Under the pieces are notes generated by a model that worked only from the letters and a program-made list of their open reading frames with translations, ran no database searches and had not been told where the DNA came from. This document shows, in pieces, positions 18,000 to 26,766 of a DNA stretch of 64,000 nucleotides. Each line of letters begins with the position of its first letter. The stretch's first letter is position 1. The stretch comes from Flavobacterium sp. DG2-3 (GTDB taxonomy: Bacteria; Bacteroidota; Bacteroidia; Flavobacteriales; Flavobacteriaceae): contig NZ_JAVAMB010000001.1 in assembly GCF_030730925.1 (NCBI RefSeq), positions 186,001-250,000 of the forward strand, given 5' to 3'. The translations under genes were made by a program, and so were the position numbers.

Positions 18000-18062
18000 C
18001 ACACAACAGTCCGTCTCTACAAAAACCTCAGAACCTTAGTAGCTTAGAATCTCAGCACCTTT
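18000..18062. repeat. Degenerate CCTTAGNANCTCAG-type word repeat
   Basis: About 60 bp between convergent genes made of loosely repeated 8-9-bp words (AACCTCAG, AACCTTAG, TAGCTTAG, AATCTCAG, CACCTTTC). It looks like the other word-type intergenic repeats in this window. Confidence 0.5.
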
Positions 18063-18064
18063 CC

Positions 18065-19210
18065 TCACTGTACATCATATTTCATTTTACGCAACACCCT
18101 TAAAGCTTCTTTAAAAGAAGAATACACATTTTTATACGGTTTCAAATATAATTTTGCGTCAATTAATTTCTGTCTTGCGTCTTCAAAACCATTTAAATAA
18201 CAGATCATAAAAGTAGAAGGCAGATTTTCTAAATCTTTCATTTCGCGATCAGACAAAGCGATTTCCTTTTGAAGTTTCCCTAGTAAAGCCATATTAGAAT
18301 TATAAATATGATACAGCATTTTTCGGTTAAATTCTGGAGGCTGAAAAAGCATCTGACGATCAATCTTATAGTAACCGTTGTCAAAAAAATGAATGGTTTG
18401 TTCTTCTAACGGATAATAACTTGTTTTATCATTTAATCCTAAAGGAACATATTCGGTAATGGTAAAACTATCTTCATTATAGAAAATAGTAACAACATCT
18501 TGAGCCGAATAAAAAAGTTTAATCTGTTCGTTTATCAACTCAATGTCAACCCTTGATAAATAAGTTTTATCCCGTAATTTTTTAGGAACTCCAGCCCAAC
18601 AAATGACAAATAATTCTTTAAAAACACGATATTTTGGAGACATATCTTTATGCCTGAAATTCATAAAATCGATAACACCGTCTAGAGTATACTGAATGCT
18701 GTTTCTAGAGCTATTTTCAATTCCAATTACCGTTTCTGTATTCTGATTGTTTTTTTCAACTTCCTCATATTCTTCTAACGGAATCGAATTACTCCCACGT
18801 CTCACAAAAATACTATTGGCCAAAATGGTATGAATTCCTTTTTTAAAATAAGAAATTTTGCTTTTAGGCTTTATCGTAACCAAACCAATTACTTTATCTT
18901 TTGGAAGATTAGGAAAAGGGACATTTTCGTATTGAATTTTTGGTGGATTTTCCAGAAAAGCATTTACAAGATTTTGGATTCGGCTATCATCAAAGAAATC
19001 ATCGCCAACAATTTCATTATCCTGATCTTCGACTCCAACTACGATATAAGAGTTATTATTGGGGTTAGAATTGGATAATGCGCAAATGTGTTTTAAGAAT
19101 TTGCCTTTTCCTTCTCTTGAATGAAGATTCAATTGCCTTTTTTTATCATAAAAACTGCTCTCGTCATTATGAGCGAGGAGATTTTTAATTAAAAGGCGTT
19201 TATTGATCAT
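18065..19210 (-). CDS. AlbA_2 (Schlafen-type) domain protein
   Basis: This is a 381-residue cytosolic protein. Residues 1-150 contain the AlbA_2/Schlafen core: an ES-x-x-Y-D-K-K start, EGKGKFLKHICALSN, YIVVGVEDQDNEIVG, and a later VGVxD-FFDDSRIQNLVNAF and SIFVRRGSNSIPL. This domain, often annotated as 'ATP-binding protein' or putative transcriptional regulator, binds nucleic acids. In Schlafen relatives it can cleave RNA. The C-terminal 230 residues form a helical and beta region without a recognised family. Neighbours are unrelated housekeeping genes, so context gives no function. It could be a regulator or a stand-alone defence-type nuclease; neither is demonstrated. Confidence 0.8.
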   Translation of the reverse strand: MINKRLLIKNLLAHNDESSFYDKKRQLNLHSREGKGKFLKHICALSNSNPNNNSYIVVGVEDQDNEIVGDDFFDDSRIQNLVNAFLENPPKIQYENVPFPNLPKDKVIGLVTIKPKSKISYFKKGIHTILANSIFVRRGSNSIPLEEYEEVEKNNQNTETVIGIENSSRNSIQYTLDGVIDFMNFRHKDMSPKYRVFKELFVICWAGVPKKLRDKTYLSRVDIELINEQIKLFYSAQDVVTIFYNEDSFTITEYVPLGLNDKTSYYPLEEQTIHFFDNGYYKIDRQMLFQPPEFNRKMLYHIYNSNMALLGKLQKEIALSDREMKDLENLPSTFMICYLNGFEDARQKLIDAKLYLKPYKNVYSSFKEALRVLRKMKYDVQ

Positions 19211-19212
19211 TC

Positions 19213-19432
19213 TCTCTTTTTTTGTTTGCCACTAATTACACTAATTCCACAAATTTTATTTTTTAAAACACATAGAATCATAGATTGTTGAAATCTATAA
19301 AAAGGCGTTTCACTTATCACAACAAACATAGCTATGTGAATTCATGCTAAATGAAATGCCTTTCAACACAAAGAAAATCTATGTTTCTATGTGTTTAAAA
19401 AACTTTGCGCCTTTGCGTCTTTGCGCGAAACA
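19213..19432. repeat. Composite inverted repeat with CTTTGCG words
   Basis: This gap of about 225 bp has no gene. It contains CCACTAATTACACTAATT words (19224-19250). A large inverted repeat has outer arms ACACATAGAATCATAGATT (about 19267-19285) and AATCTATGTTTCTATGTGT (about 19376-19394), inner arms AAAGGCGTTTCA / TGAAATGCCTTT, and an ACATAGCTATGT centre. Three CTTTGCG words follow at 19403-19427. Confidence 0.65.
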
Positions 19433-19436
19433 TCAA

Positions 19437-20192
19437 CTAGACATTCTTCTTGACAATCGTCGAAGAAGCCTGCGCGGTACTCATTACAACCAAATCGGCA
19501 ATATTTACATGATATGGTCTTGAGACCACAAAATGAATGATATCGGCAATATCTTCTGCTATTAACGGAGTGAATCCTTTATACACATTTGCTGCTCTAT
19601 CGGCATCGCCTTTAAAACGCACTTCGCTAAACTCGGTTGCTACCATTCCAGGATGAATGCCTCCAACTCTAATTCCAAACGGATTCAAATCGATTCGCAT
19701 TCCAGCAGTAATCGCATCAACCGCATGTTTAGAACCGCAATACACATTTCCGTTCGGATAAACTTCTTTTGCTGCCGTCGAACCAATGTTAATAATATGA
19801 CCCGATTGTCTTTCGACCATTTGCGGAATTATCGCTTTTGAAACATACAAAAGCCCTTTCACATTAATATCAATCATCGCATCCCAATCGTCCAAATCTC
19901 CATTTTGAATAGGATCTAAACCGTGGGCATTCCCTGCATTATTAATCAATATATCTATAACGGAAAAATCTGTTGGTAAAGTACTTATTTTTTTCAGAAC
20001 TTCTTCTTTATCACGAACATCAAATTGTAAAGAATGAACTTCTGTAAAAGCGGATAGTTCTTTTTGCAGTTCTTCTAAACGGTCTTGACGTCTTCCGCAA
20101 AGCACTACTTTATAATTATTTTTGGCTAGAATCTGTGCTGTTGCTTTCCCGATTCCGCTGGTTGCTCCAGTAATTAAAGCTGTTTTTTTCAT
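19437..20192 (-). CDS. Short-chain dehydrogenase/reductase (YdfG-like)
   Basis: This is a 251-residue classical SDR. The cofactor motif TGATSGIG is at residues 8-15, NNAG follows after VIDILI, and the catalytic Ser-Tyr-Lys set is in NIGSTAAKEVYPNGNVYCGSKHAV. The GRRQDRLEEL segment after strand 2 suggests NADP preference. Closest in pattern to E. coli YdfG, which oxidises serine-type 3-hydroxy acids and reduces malonic semialdehyde, but substrate cannot be fixed from sequence. Monocistronic or with the GNAT gene upstream (about 90 bp of repeat between). Confidence 0.9.
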   Translation of the reverse strand: MKKTALITGATSGIGKATAQILAKNNYKVVLCGRRQDRLEELQKELSAFTEVHSLQFDVRDKEEVLKKISTLPTDFSVIDILINNAGNAHGLDPIQNGDLDDWDAMIDINVKGLLYVSKAIIPQMVERQSGHIINIGSTAAKEVYPNGNVYCGSKHAVDAITAGMRIDLNPFGIRVGGIHPGMVATEFSEVRFKGDADRAANVYKGFTPLIAEDIADIIHFVVSRPYHVNIADLVVMSTAQASSTIVKKNV

Positions 20193-20209
20193 TGTTGAAT
20201 TATTTTTTT

Positions 20210-20275
20210 GCCACAGATTAAAAGGATTAAAATGATTTTCTAATCTGTGCTAATTCTTTTAATCTGTGGTAAAAT
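20210..20275. repeat. Inverted word repeat CCACAGATTAAAAGGATTA
   Basis: CCACAGATTAAAAGGATTA (20211-20229) pairs with TAATTCTTTTAATCTGTGG (20251-20269) with one mismatch, and an extra TAATCTGTG copy lies inside. Related in style to the CCACGAATT family at 27810 and 33832. Confidence 0.7.
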
Positions 20276-20279
20276 ATTT

Positions 20280-20786
20280 TTAATTATTATTTTTCCATTC
20301 CTCCAAATTCAACACCATATTAAGAGCTGTCCAAACTTCTCCGTCTACTACTCTTGAATATTTTTTATCGGGATTTAAAATAAACCCAACTTTTTCATAG
20401 CACTTTTGAGCTCCGACATTAAAGTCGAAAACATTCAATTCAATATTTCTTTCCTTTCTGTTTTCAAAAATATATTGCAACAATAAAGCTACCATTTGCT
20501 CACCAATACCTTTACCTCTCAGGTTTTTATCCATAATTAAGATTCGACCCAATTTTGCAAAACCGTCATAAAAATAAATTTCGCAATGCCCGATAGTATT
20601 GGCATTAGAAGTATTGGCAACTCTAAAAGCAATTCTATTTTTATCAGAAAGTGTTTTATCGATTTGCTCCTCTGTCAACGGAAAAGTGAATTCTGGTCCA
20701 CCAAATTGCATTAAATCTTTTGCATTTTTAACAGAATCGATCAATTCAGAATAATGCTTTTTCTCAAATTTTTCTAAGCGTATCAT
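20280..20786 (-). CDS. GNAT family N-acetyltransferase
   Basis: This is a 168-residue protein with the GNAT acetyl-CoA motif LRGKGIGEQMVALLL (R-G-x-G-I-G) preceded by the beta strand LGRILIMDK. The C-terminal NVGAQKCYEKVGF is the usual 'N..A...YEK.GF' element. It resembles RimJ/RimL-type enzymes by the opening IRLEKFEKKHYSEL. Acceptor unknown. It starts 17 bp after the aldo/keto reductase gene ends and is likely on the same transcript. Confidence 0.9.
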   Translation of the reverse strand: MIRLEKFEKKHYSELIDSVKNAKDLMQFGGPEFTFPLTEEQIDKTLSDKNRIAFRVANTSNANTIGHCEIYFYDGFAKLGRILIMDKNLRGKGIGEQMVALLLQYIFENRKERNIELNVFDFNVGAQKCYEKVGFILNPDKKYSRVVDGEVWTALNMVLNLEEWKNNN

Positions 20787-20802
20787 TTTTCAGAACATTA
20801 AA

Positions 20803-21678
20803 TTAAGGCACATCGTCGCCCATACTTTCTGTCCAGATCGTAAACCAGTCTTGAGTATCCATATCCAATTCTACAGCTTTCATTAAAGATTGGATTCTAG
20901 CAATATTAACAGTTCCCGCAATCGGAATTATTTTTGCTGGATGTTTTAAAATCCAAGCCAATAATAAAGTATCAGAACCTAAATGATATTTTTCTACTAA
21001 TTCAGAAAACAGCTTTTTTAAACGGCGTGTTTTTTTAGTATCTTCTCTAAAAACAGTCCCAAGCGGATTCCAAGACAACGGACGAATGCCGTGTGTTTGC
21101 ATATAATCCAAACTTCCATCTGTCATTGGTTCATAATGAGTTGCAGAAAATTGCACTTGATTGTAGCTAACTTCTGTTTTACTGCGAATTAAATCAGTTT
21201 GTGAACTTGTAAAGTTTGAAAGTCCGAAATCAATAATTTTTCCTTCTCCTTTTAATTTCTCAACTGCTTCAGCAATTTCATCAGCCTGCATTAACGGACT
21301 CGGTCTATGTAAAAGAAAAACATCTACATAATCTGTTTTTAAATTTTTCAAAGATTTTTCTACAGACTTAATAATATAGTCTTTAGAATAATCGTAATGT
21401 TTAACTTTGTTTTCAGGACGCTTGTCAGCAATCATCTGAATACCGCACTTGGTAATTAATTGTAATTTTTCACGATCTATTTTACTAGCGTGAAAGGCTT
21501 TTCCAAAATCGGCTTCGGTCGTATACGAACCGTAAATATCCGCGTGATCAAAAGTCGTAATTTTGTTTTCGATACTTACTTGTATCATATTTTCCATTTC
21601 TTTGGTTGTAAGGTTTTTATCCCAAACTCCCCAATTCATAGTGCCCGAAATTATAGGCGATAAGACTGTTTTGCTCAT
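20803..21678 (-). CDS. Aldo/keto reductase (YdhF-like)
   Basis: This is a 291-residue TIM-barrel oxidoreductase. Motifs are TTFDHADIYGSY (catalytic Asp and Tyr), LQLITKCGI (Lys) and VDVFLLHRPSP (His), and the NADPH-binding end PIAGTVNIARIQS. The pattern fits the AKR group around E. coli YdhF. Substrate is unknown. First gene of a minus-strand pair with the GNAT gene; the divergent region to moxR holds its promoter. Confidence 0.92.
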   Translation of the reverse strand: MSKTVLSPIISGTMNWGVWDKNLTTKEMENMIQVSIENKITTFDHADIYGSYTTEADFGKAFHASKIDREKLQLITKCGIQMIADKRPENKVKHYDYSKDYIIKSVEKSLKNLKTDYVDVFLLHRPSPLMQADEIAEAVEKLKGEGKIIDFGLSNFTSSQTDLIRSKTEVSYNQVQFSATHYEPMTDGSLDYMQTHGIRPLSWNPLGTVFREDTKKTRRLKKLFSELVEKYHLGSDTLLLAWILKHPAKIIPIAGTVNIARIQSLMKAVELDMDTQDWFTIWTESMGDDVP

Positions 21679-21890
21679 AATAGTTATGCGTTATTTTTGG
21701 TAATAAATATGCTTTGTAAAAACATATTCATCAAAGTTCTTAAAAATATAAAAATAGATTCACAATTAGTCCTTAAAATTAGGTCATTGGTCGAAGTTTT
21801 AACCATTCTTTAACATCTTACTTCTCAAAAAATATTCAATTTGCACTCTCAAAAATTAGGCGTAAAAATCAAGGTTTTAAAAATATTTAT

Positions 21891-22895
21891 ATGGAAGAAA
21901 ATACAACGACTTTAGACATTAGAGCGATAAATGAAAAAATTGAAAGAGAAAGTGCTTTTATAGACCTTCTTACAATGGAAATGAACAAAGTTATTGTGGG
22001 TCAGAAACATATGGTCGAGCGTCTATTGATCGGATTACTTGGACAAGGGCATATTTTATTGGAAGGAGTTCCTGGTTTGGCAAAAACTTTAGCCATCAAC
22101 ACGCTTTCTCAAGCGGTTCAAGGATCTTTCAGCCGTATCCAGTTTACACCAGATTTATTACCTGCCGATGTTATCGGAACCATGATTTACAACATTAAAG
22201 CAAACGAGTTCTCTATTAAAAAAGGACCAATTTTCGCCAATTTCGTACTTGCCGATGAGATTAACCGTGCTCCTGCAAAAGTTCAGTCTGCACTTTTGGA
22301 GGCCATGCAGGAGAAACAAGTTACAATTGGAGACACTACTTTTAAACTAGATCGTCCGTTTTTAGTATTAGCAACTCAAAACCCAGTGGAGCAAGAAGGA
22401 ACATACCAATTGCCAGAAGCGCAGGTTGACCGTTTTATGCTAAAAACTGTAATTGATTATCCAAAAATTGACGAAGAGCGTTTTGTAATTCGCCAAAACT
22501 TAAAAGGATCTTATGAAAAAGTAAATCCTGTAGTTTCTGTAGATCAGATTTTACGTGCGCAAGAAGCAGTTCGTGAAGTTTATATGGATGAAAAAATCGA
22601 GAAATATATTCTTGATATTATTTTTGCTACACGTTACCCAGAAAAATACAAATTAGCCGATTTAAAACCGCTTATCAGCTTTGGAGCTTCTCCTCGTGGA
22701 AGTATCAATTTGGCTAATGCTGCAAAATGCTACGCTTTTATCAAACGTCGCGGTTATGTAATTCCAGAAGACGTTCGTGCCGTTGTTCACGATGTATTAC
22801 GTCACAGAGTTGGAATCACATATGAAGCAGAAGCAGAAAACATTACTTCTGTAGACATTATCAACAAAATCGTTAACGAGATTGAAGTTCCCTAA
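21891..22895 (+). CDS. MoxR-family AAA+ ATPase
   Basis: This is a 334-residue protein. Walker A is LLEGVPGLAKT, Walker B is VLADEINRAPAKVQSALLEAMQE, with sensor ATQNPVEQEGTYQLPEAQVDRF and the C-terminal lid domain. MoxR ATPases act as chaperones that remodel or insert cofactors into partner proteins and are encoded with VWA-domain proteins. Here it heads the DUF58-BatA-BatB-BatC-BatD-BatE cluster. An MIDAS-bearing partner is expected to be one of the three downstream VWA-type proteins. Confidence 0.95.
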   Translation: MEENTTTLDIRAINEKIERESAFIDLLTMEMNKVIVGQKHMVERLLIGLLGQGHILLEGVPGLAKTLAINTLSQAVQGSFSRIQFTPDLLPADVIGTMIYNIKANEFSIKKGPIFANFVLADEINRAPAKVQSALLEAMQEKQVTIGDTTFKLDRPFLVLATQNPVEQEGTYQLPEAQVDRFMLKTVIDYPKIDEERFVIRQNLKGSYEKVNPVVSVDQILRAQEAVREVYMDEKIEKYILDIIFATRYPEKYKLADLKPLISFGASPRGSINLANAAKCYAFIKRRGYVIPEDVRAVVHDVLRHRVGITYEAEAENITSVDIINKIVNEIEVP

Positions 22896-22896
22896 A

Positions 22897-23020
22897 TTTT
22901 AGATTTTAGAGTTCAGATTTTAGATTTTTAAATCTGTGCTCTAAAAAATACTCAATAATTAATTTTAGTTGTTTTGTAACTCGAAAATCTAAAATCTAAA
23001 ATCTACAATCTGCAATCCAA
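22897..23020. repeat. Inverted TTTTAGA / TCTAAAA word repeat in the moxR-DUF58 gap
   Basis: ATTTTAGATTTTAGAG... on the left and AAAATCTAAAATCTAAAATC on the right form inverted arms around about 70 bp of AT-rich DNA. It fills nearly the whole gap between two genes of the operon. Confidence 0.7.
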
Positions 23021-23024
23021 AAAA

Positions 23025-23888
23025 ATGGATACAAAAGAGCTTTTAAAAAAAGTACGGAAAATAGAAATCAAAACGAAAAGACTGAGTAATCATATCTTTT
23101 CGGGAGAATACCACTCTTCATTTAAAGGACGAGGAATGACGTTTAGCGAGGTGCGTCAATACCAATACGGAGATGATATTCGTAACATCGATTGGAATGT
23201 GACCGCACGCTATAACGAAGCTCACGTTAAAGTATTTGAAGAAGAACGCGAATTAACCATGGTTTTAATGGTCGATATTTCGGGTTCTGAATCCTTTGGT
23301 TCTAAAAATCAATTCAAAAAAGACATCGTAACCGAAATTGCGGCAACGATGGCTTTTTCGGCTACACAAAATAATGATAAAATTGGTTTGATCTTATTTT
23401 CTGATACTATAGAATTATATATTCCGCCAAAAAAAGGACGTTCGCACGTACTTCGCATCATTCGTGAATTGATTGAATTTGAACCAAAAAGCCACAAAAC
23501 CGATATCGCACAAGCTTTAAAGTTTCTGTCTGGAACTCAAAAAAAGAAAGCCATCATTTTCATGATTTCCGATTTTATGTCTGATGCTTATGAGCATACT
23601 TTAAAAATTGCCTCTAAAAAACATGACATTACAGGGGTTCGTGTCTATGACATTCGCGAAGAAAAAATTCCAAATTTAGGAATGGTGCACATGCTAGATG
23701 CCGAAACAGGTCAAATACAGTTGGTAGATACAAGTTCGAAAACTGTTCGCCTGAATTACGAAAAACATTATCAGGAAAAACTGAATTACTTTAAAGATAC
23801 TTTTCGTAAATCGGGCGCTGGAATTGTCAACACCAGAGTTGACGAAAATTACGTAACGAAATTATTAGGCTATTTCAAATCAAGATAA
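23025..23888 (+). CDS. DUF58 (VWA-like) protein of the Bat operon
   Basis: This is a 287-residue cytosolic protein. The DUF58 signature is around residues 38-60 (GMTFSEVRQYQYGDDIRNIDWNV), followed by a VWA-like fold with MVDISGSESFG, a degenerate MIDAS (D-x-S-x-S). These proteins pair with MoxR ATPases; the biochemical role is not settled. It lies between moxR and a membrane protein gene in the same direction. Confidence 0.92.
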   Translation: MDTKELLKKVRKIEIKTKRLSNHIFSGEYHSSFKGRGMTFSEVRQYQYGDDIRNIDWNVTARYNEAHVKVFEEERELTMVLMVDISGSESFGSKNQFKKDIVTEIAATMAFSATQNNDKIGLILFSDTIELYIPPKKGRSHVLRIIRELIEFEPKSHKTDIAQALKFLSGTQKKKAIIFMISDFMSDAYEHTLKIASKKHDITGVRVYDIREEKIPNLGMVHMLDAETGQIQLVDTSSKTVRLNYEKHYQEKLNYFKDTFRKSGAGIVNTRVDENYVTKLLGYFKSR

Positions 23889-23891
23889 ATA

Positions 23892-23936
23892 TATTTTAGA
23901 TTGTGGATTTTACATTTTAGATTTGAAAATCGAAAA
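23892..23936 (+). repeat. Short TTTTAGA word repeat
   Basis: Four degenerate copies of the 7-bp word (TTTTAGA, TTGTGGA, TTTTACA, TTTTAGA) occur just after the DUF58 stop. The rest of the 154-bp gap holds no other signal I can name. Confidence 0.55.
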
Positions 23937-24042
23937 AAAGTAATTTCTGCTTCTATCAAAAAACAAAAAAACGTTTAAATCTGTAGATGCAAATTTATTT
24001 TTTAAACATCATTTTAGACCAAAATCTGAAAGCTCAAAACAA

Positions 24043-25677
24043 ATGAAATTTAGACTTTATATATTTTTATTGCTTTTTTCTACTATGATTTTTGCCCAGC
24101 AAAAACAGGTAGAAACGAGTATTGATACCACCAAAAATAAGATTGGTGCTGAGTTCAAGCTGACGCTAAAAACGGTTGTAAGCTCTAAATCTAAAGTTGA
24201 ATTTCCAAAACTTAAAAATATTGGTCCGTTAGAAGTCATTCAATCTTATCCAATTGACACGGTTAAGAAAGACGACACTTATGAGCTGGTAAAAAAATAT
24301 GGTTTAACGCAATTTGATTCTGGCCGTTACACTATTCCAAGCATCAAGATTTTAATCGACAAAAAACCATTCTTTTCTGATTCTATCAAAGTTGAAGTAG
24401 CGCCTGTAAAAGTGGATACTTTACAGCAGAAAATGTACGACATCAAAGATATTACTTCCGCTGATGAAGGAATGGGAACTTGGTGGATTTACGCTTTAAT
24501 TGTTTTAGCAATTCTAGGAATTGGTGCTTTCGTTTATTGGTACGTTAAAAAACGTCAGCTGAAAAAAATCGAAGAAGAGGTTTATAAAACGCCAATTGAA
24601 AAAGCGACTAGTTTATTAAACAATCTAGAGCAGAAAGAACTGGTTCAAAAAGGCGAAATCAAAGAATACTATAGTGAACTGACAGATATTGCTAGAAATT
24701 ATATCGAAGAAGCCATTCATATTCCAGCAATGGAAAGTACTACTTCTGAATTAATTACGGCAATTAGAGAAGCTTCTACCAAAAAGAAAATGACGCTAAC
24801 TCCAGAGACTGTAGAGAATCTAGAGCGCGTTTTACGTCAGGCCGATTTGGTAAAATTTGCGAAATCAAAACCGCTTGATTTTGAAATTACGGATGATAGA
24901 AATAAAATTCAGAAAGTAATTTTAACGCTTGATAACGCCATTCCGACTGAAGTTCCAGAAGAAATTGAAGATCAGTTATTGAACGAAGCGCAAAGACAAA
25001 AACAAATTAAGGAACAACTTCGCAAAAAACGTAATGCTAGAATTGGCTACGCTGTTGCGGCTACCATACTTTTATTATTTGCTACAACGACTTTCTTTGT
25101 TGTTACCAAAGGATTCAATTATGTAAAAGATAATATAATTGGACATCCTTCGAAAGAATTATTAGAAGGTGAATGGGTAAAAAGCGCTTACGGAAGTCCT
25201 GCAGTTCTTATTGAAACTCCAAAGGTTTTAAAAAGAATGGACGCGCAAAAAACACTTCCGAAAGAAGCAATGGCACTTATTAAAGAAATGCAACTTTTCG
25301 CATACGGAAGCATGATTGACAATTTTTATGTAACCGTTTCAACATCTAAATTTAAACAGCCAACCGAGATTGATTTAAATAAAACCTTAGAAGGCACTAT
25401 TAAAATTATTGAGGCTCAAGGCGGACAAAATATTATTGTAAAACAAGAAGATTTTCAAACTAATGAAGGCATTCAGGGTGTAAAAGGCTACGGAACAATG
25501 ACTGTTCTGAATCCTGCAACTAAAACGAGTACAAAGGCATATTATGAGTTATTGCTTTTCAAACAAGATCAAGGTTTACAGCAAATCCTGATTTTACACG
25601 AAGAAGGCGATACGTATGCAAATGAAATCACGACCCGAATATTAAATTCTGTTGAACTTCAAAGAGCAAGCAACTAA
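24043..25677 (+). CDS. Two-pass membrane protein of the Bat operon
   Basis: This is a 544-residue protein with signal peptide MKFRLYIFLLLFSTMIFAQ and a periplasmic beta-domain (20-140, VETSIDTTKNKIGAEFKL...), similar in style to the first part of BatD. A transmembrane helix (about 146-167, WWIYALIVLAILGIGAFVYWY) is followed by a cytosolic helical part (170-330), a second membrane helix (about 335-360, YAVAATILLLFATTTFFVV) and a C-terminal domain. It overlaps batA by one base (TAATG), a tight coupling. The N-terminal half corresponds to the unnamed Bat-cluster protein common in Bacteroidota; the C-terminal extension is not recognised. Confidence 0.85.
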   Translation: MKFRLYIFLLLFSTMIFAQQKQVETSIDTTKNKIGAEFKLTLKTVVSSKSKVEFPKLKNIGPLEVIQSYPIDTVKKDDTYELVKKYGLTQFDSGRYTIPSIKILIDKKPFFSDSIKVEVAPVKVDTLQQKMYDIKDITSADEGMGTWWIYALIVLAILGIGAFVYWYVKKRQLKKIEEEVYKTPIEKATSLLNNLEQKELVQKGEIKEYYSELTDIARNYIEEAIHIPAMESTTSELITAIREASTKKKMTLTPETVENLERVLRQADLVKFAKSKPLDFEITDDRNKIQKVILTLDNAIPTEVPEEIEDQLLNEAQRQKQIKEQLRKKRNARIGYAVAATILLLFATTTFFVVTKGFNYVKDNIIGHPSKELLEGEWVKSAYGSPAVLIETPKVLKRMDAQKTLPKEAMALIKEMQLFAYGSMIDNFYVTVSTSKFKQPTEIDLNKTLEGTIKIIEAQGGQNIIVKQEDFQTNEGIQGVKGYGTMTVLNPATKTSTKAYYELLLFKQDQGLQQILILHEEGDTYANEITTRILNSVELQRASN

Positions 25678-26678
25678 TGAATAAGATCACTTTTTTAAAT
25701 CCAGAGTTTCTTTGGTTGTTTCTATTAATTCCGATTGCAGTAATCTGGTTTTTCTGGAAACGCAACCAGCAGTCGGCTACTTTAAAAATGAGTTCGACAG
25801 CGGGTTTCAAAAACAGCGAATCTTTTTGGACAAAATTCAAACCTTGTCTTTATGTGTTTAGAGTTTTGGCGTTAAGTTCATTAATTATCGCCTTGGCTCG
25901 ACCAAGAACTGTAGACATAAGCAATCAGACTAAAACCACAAAAGGAATTGATATTGTAATGGCAATTGACGTTTCTGGTTCTATGCTGGCAAAAGATTTG
26001 AAACCGAATCGTATGGAAGCTCTAAAAAGAGTTGCCGCCGATTTCGTTGAAGAAAGACCAAATGACCGTATCGGATTGGTTTTATACGCTTCTGAAGCTT
26101 ATACTAAAACTCCTGTTACAAGTGATAAAGCGATAATTCTTGAAGCAATAAAAGAAATTAAATACGATAATGTGCTCCAAGACGGAACCGGAATCGGAAT
26201 GGGATTGGCAACTGCTGTAAATCGTTTGAAAGACAGCAAAGCAAAAAGCCGAGTTATTATTCTTTTGACAGATGGTGTAAATAATGCTGGTTTTATTGAG
26301 CCAGAAACTGCGGCCGACATTGCAAAACAATACGGAATAAAAGTTTATACGATTGGTTTAGGAACAAACGGTATGGCTTCATCTCCATACGCTTACGGGC
26401 CAAACGGAGGATTTCTATTCAAAATGCAAAAAGTAGAAATCGATGAGCGATTAATGAAAAGTATTGCGCGCAAAACCGACGGAACTTATTTTAGAGCAAC
26501 AAGCAATGATAGATTAGCCGAAATATATAATGCAATTAACAAACTGGAAACAACAGAAATTCAGGAATTGAAATTCTATGATTATGACGAAAAATACAGA
26601 GGTTTTGTTTTATTTGCTGGCTTGTTATTATTACTAGAAGTTGGATTAAGAAACACAGTTTATAGAAGCTTCATTTAA
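25677..26678 (+). CDS. batA: BatA, VWA-domain membrane protein
   Basis: This is a 333-residue protein with an N-terminal membrane anchor (FLWLFLLIPIAVIWFFW), a second helix near residue 60, then a VWA domain starting DIVMAIDVSGSMLAKDLKP (intact MIDAS D-x-S-x-S). A closing helix FVLFAGLLLLLEVGL ends the chain. BatA was first described in Bacteroides fragilis as part of the aerotolerance (Bat) cluster; the mechanism is not established. Its start overlaps the preceding stop by one base. Confidence 0.93.
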   Translation: MNKITFLNPEFLWLFLLIPIAVIWFFWKRNQQSATLKMSSTAGFKNSESFWTKFKPCLYVFRVLALSSLIIALARPRTVDISNQTKTTKGIDIVMAIDVSGSMLAKDLKPNRMEALKRVAADFVEERPNDRIGLVLYASEAYTKTPVTSDKAIILEAIKEIKYDNVLQDGTGIGMGLATAVNRLKDSKAKSRVIILLTDGVNNAGFIEPETAADIAKQYGIKVYTIGLGTNGMASSPYAYGPNGGFLFKMQKVEIDERLMKSIARKTDGTYFRATSNDRLAEIYNAINKLETTEIQELKFYDYDEKYRGFVLFAGLLLLLEVGLRNTVYRSFI

Positions 26679-26689
26679 TTTTGAAAAAA

Positions 26690-26760
26690 TTAAAAAATTC
26701 CAACAATAAAACTCCAAATAACAAATTGGAATTTGGAATTTTTAAAATTGGAATTTAAAA
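26690..26760. repeat. AATTCCAA / TTGGAATT word repeat in the batA-batB gap
   Basis: AAATTCCAACAATAAAACTCCAAATA is followed by TTGGAATTTGGAATTT and a further TTGGAATTT, forming inverted arms over the whole 88-bp gap between batA and batB. Confidence 0.65.
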
Positions 26761-26766
26761 ACATTT

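Noticed and set aside
18065..19210. AlbA_2/Schlafen protein as part of a defence system
   Set aside because: Neighbours are ordinary metabolic genes and no partner nuclease, toxin or mobile element adjoins it; it is kept only as a domain call.
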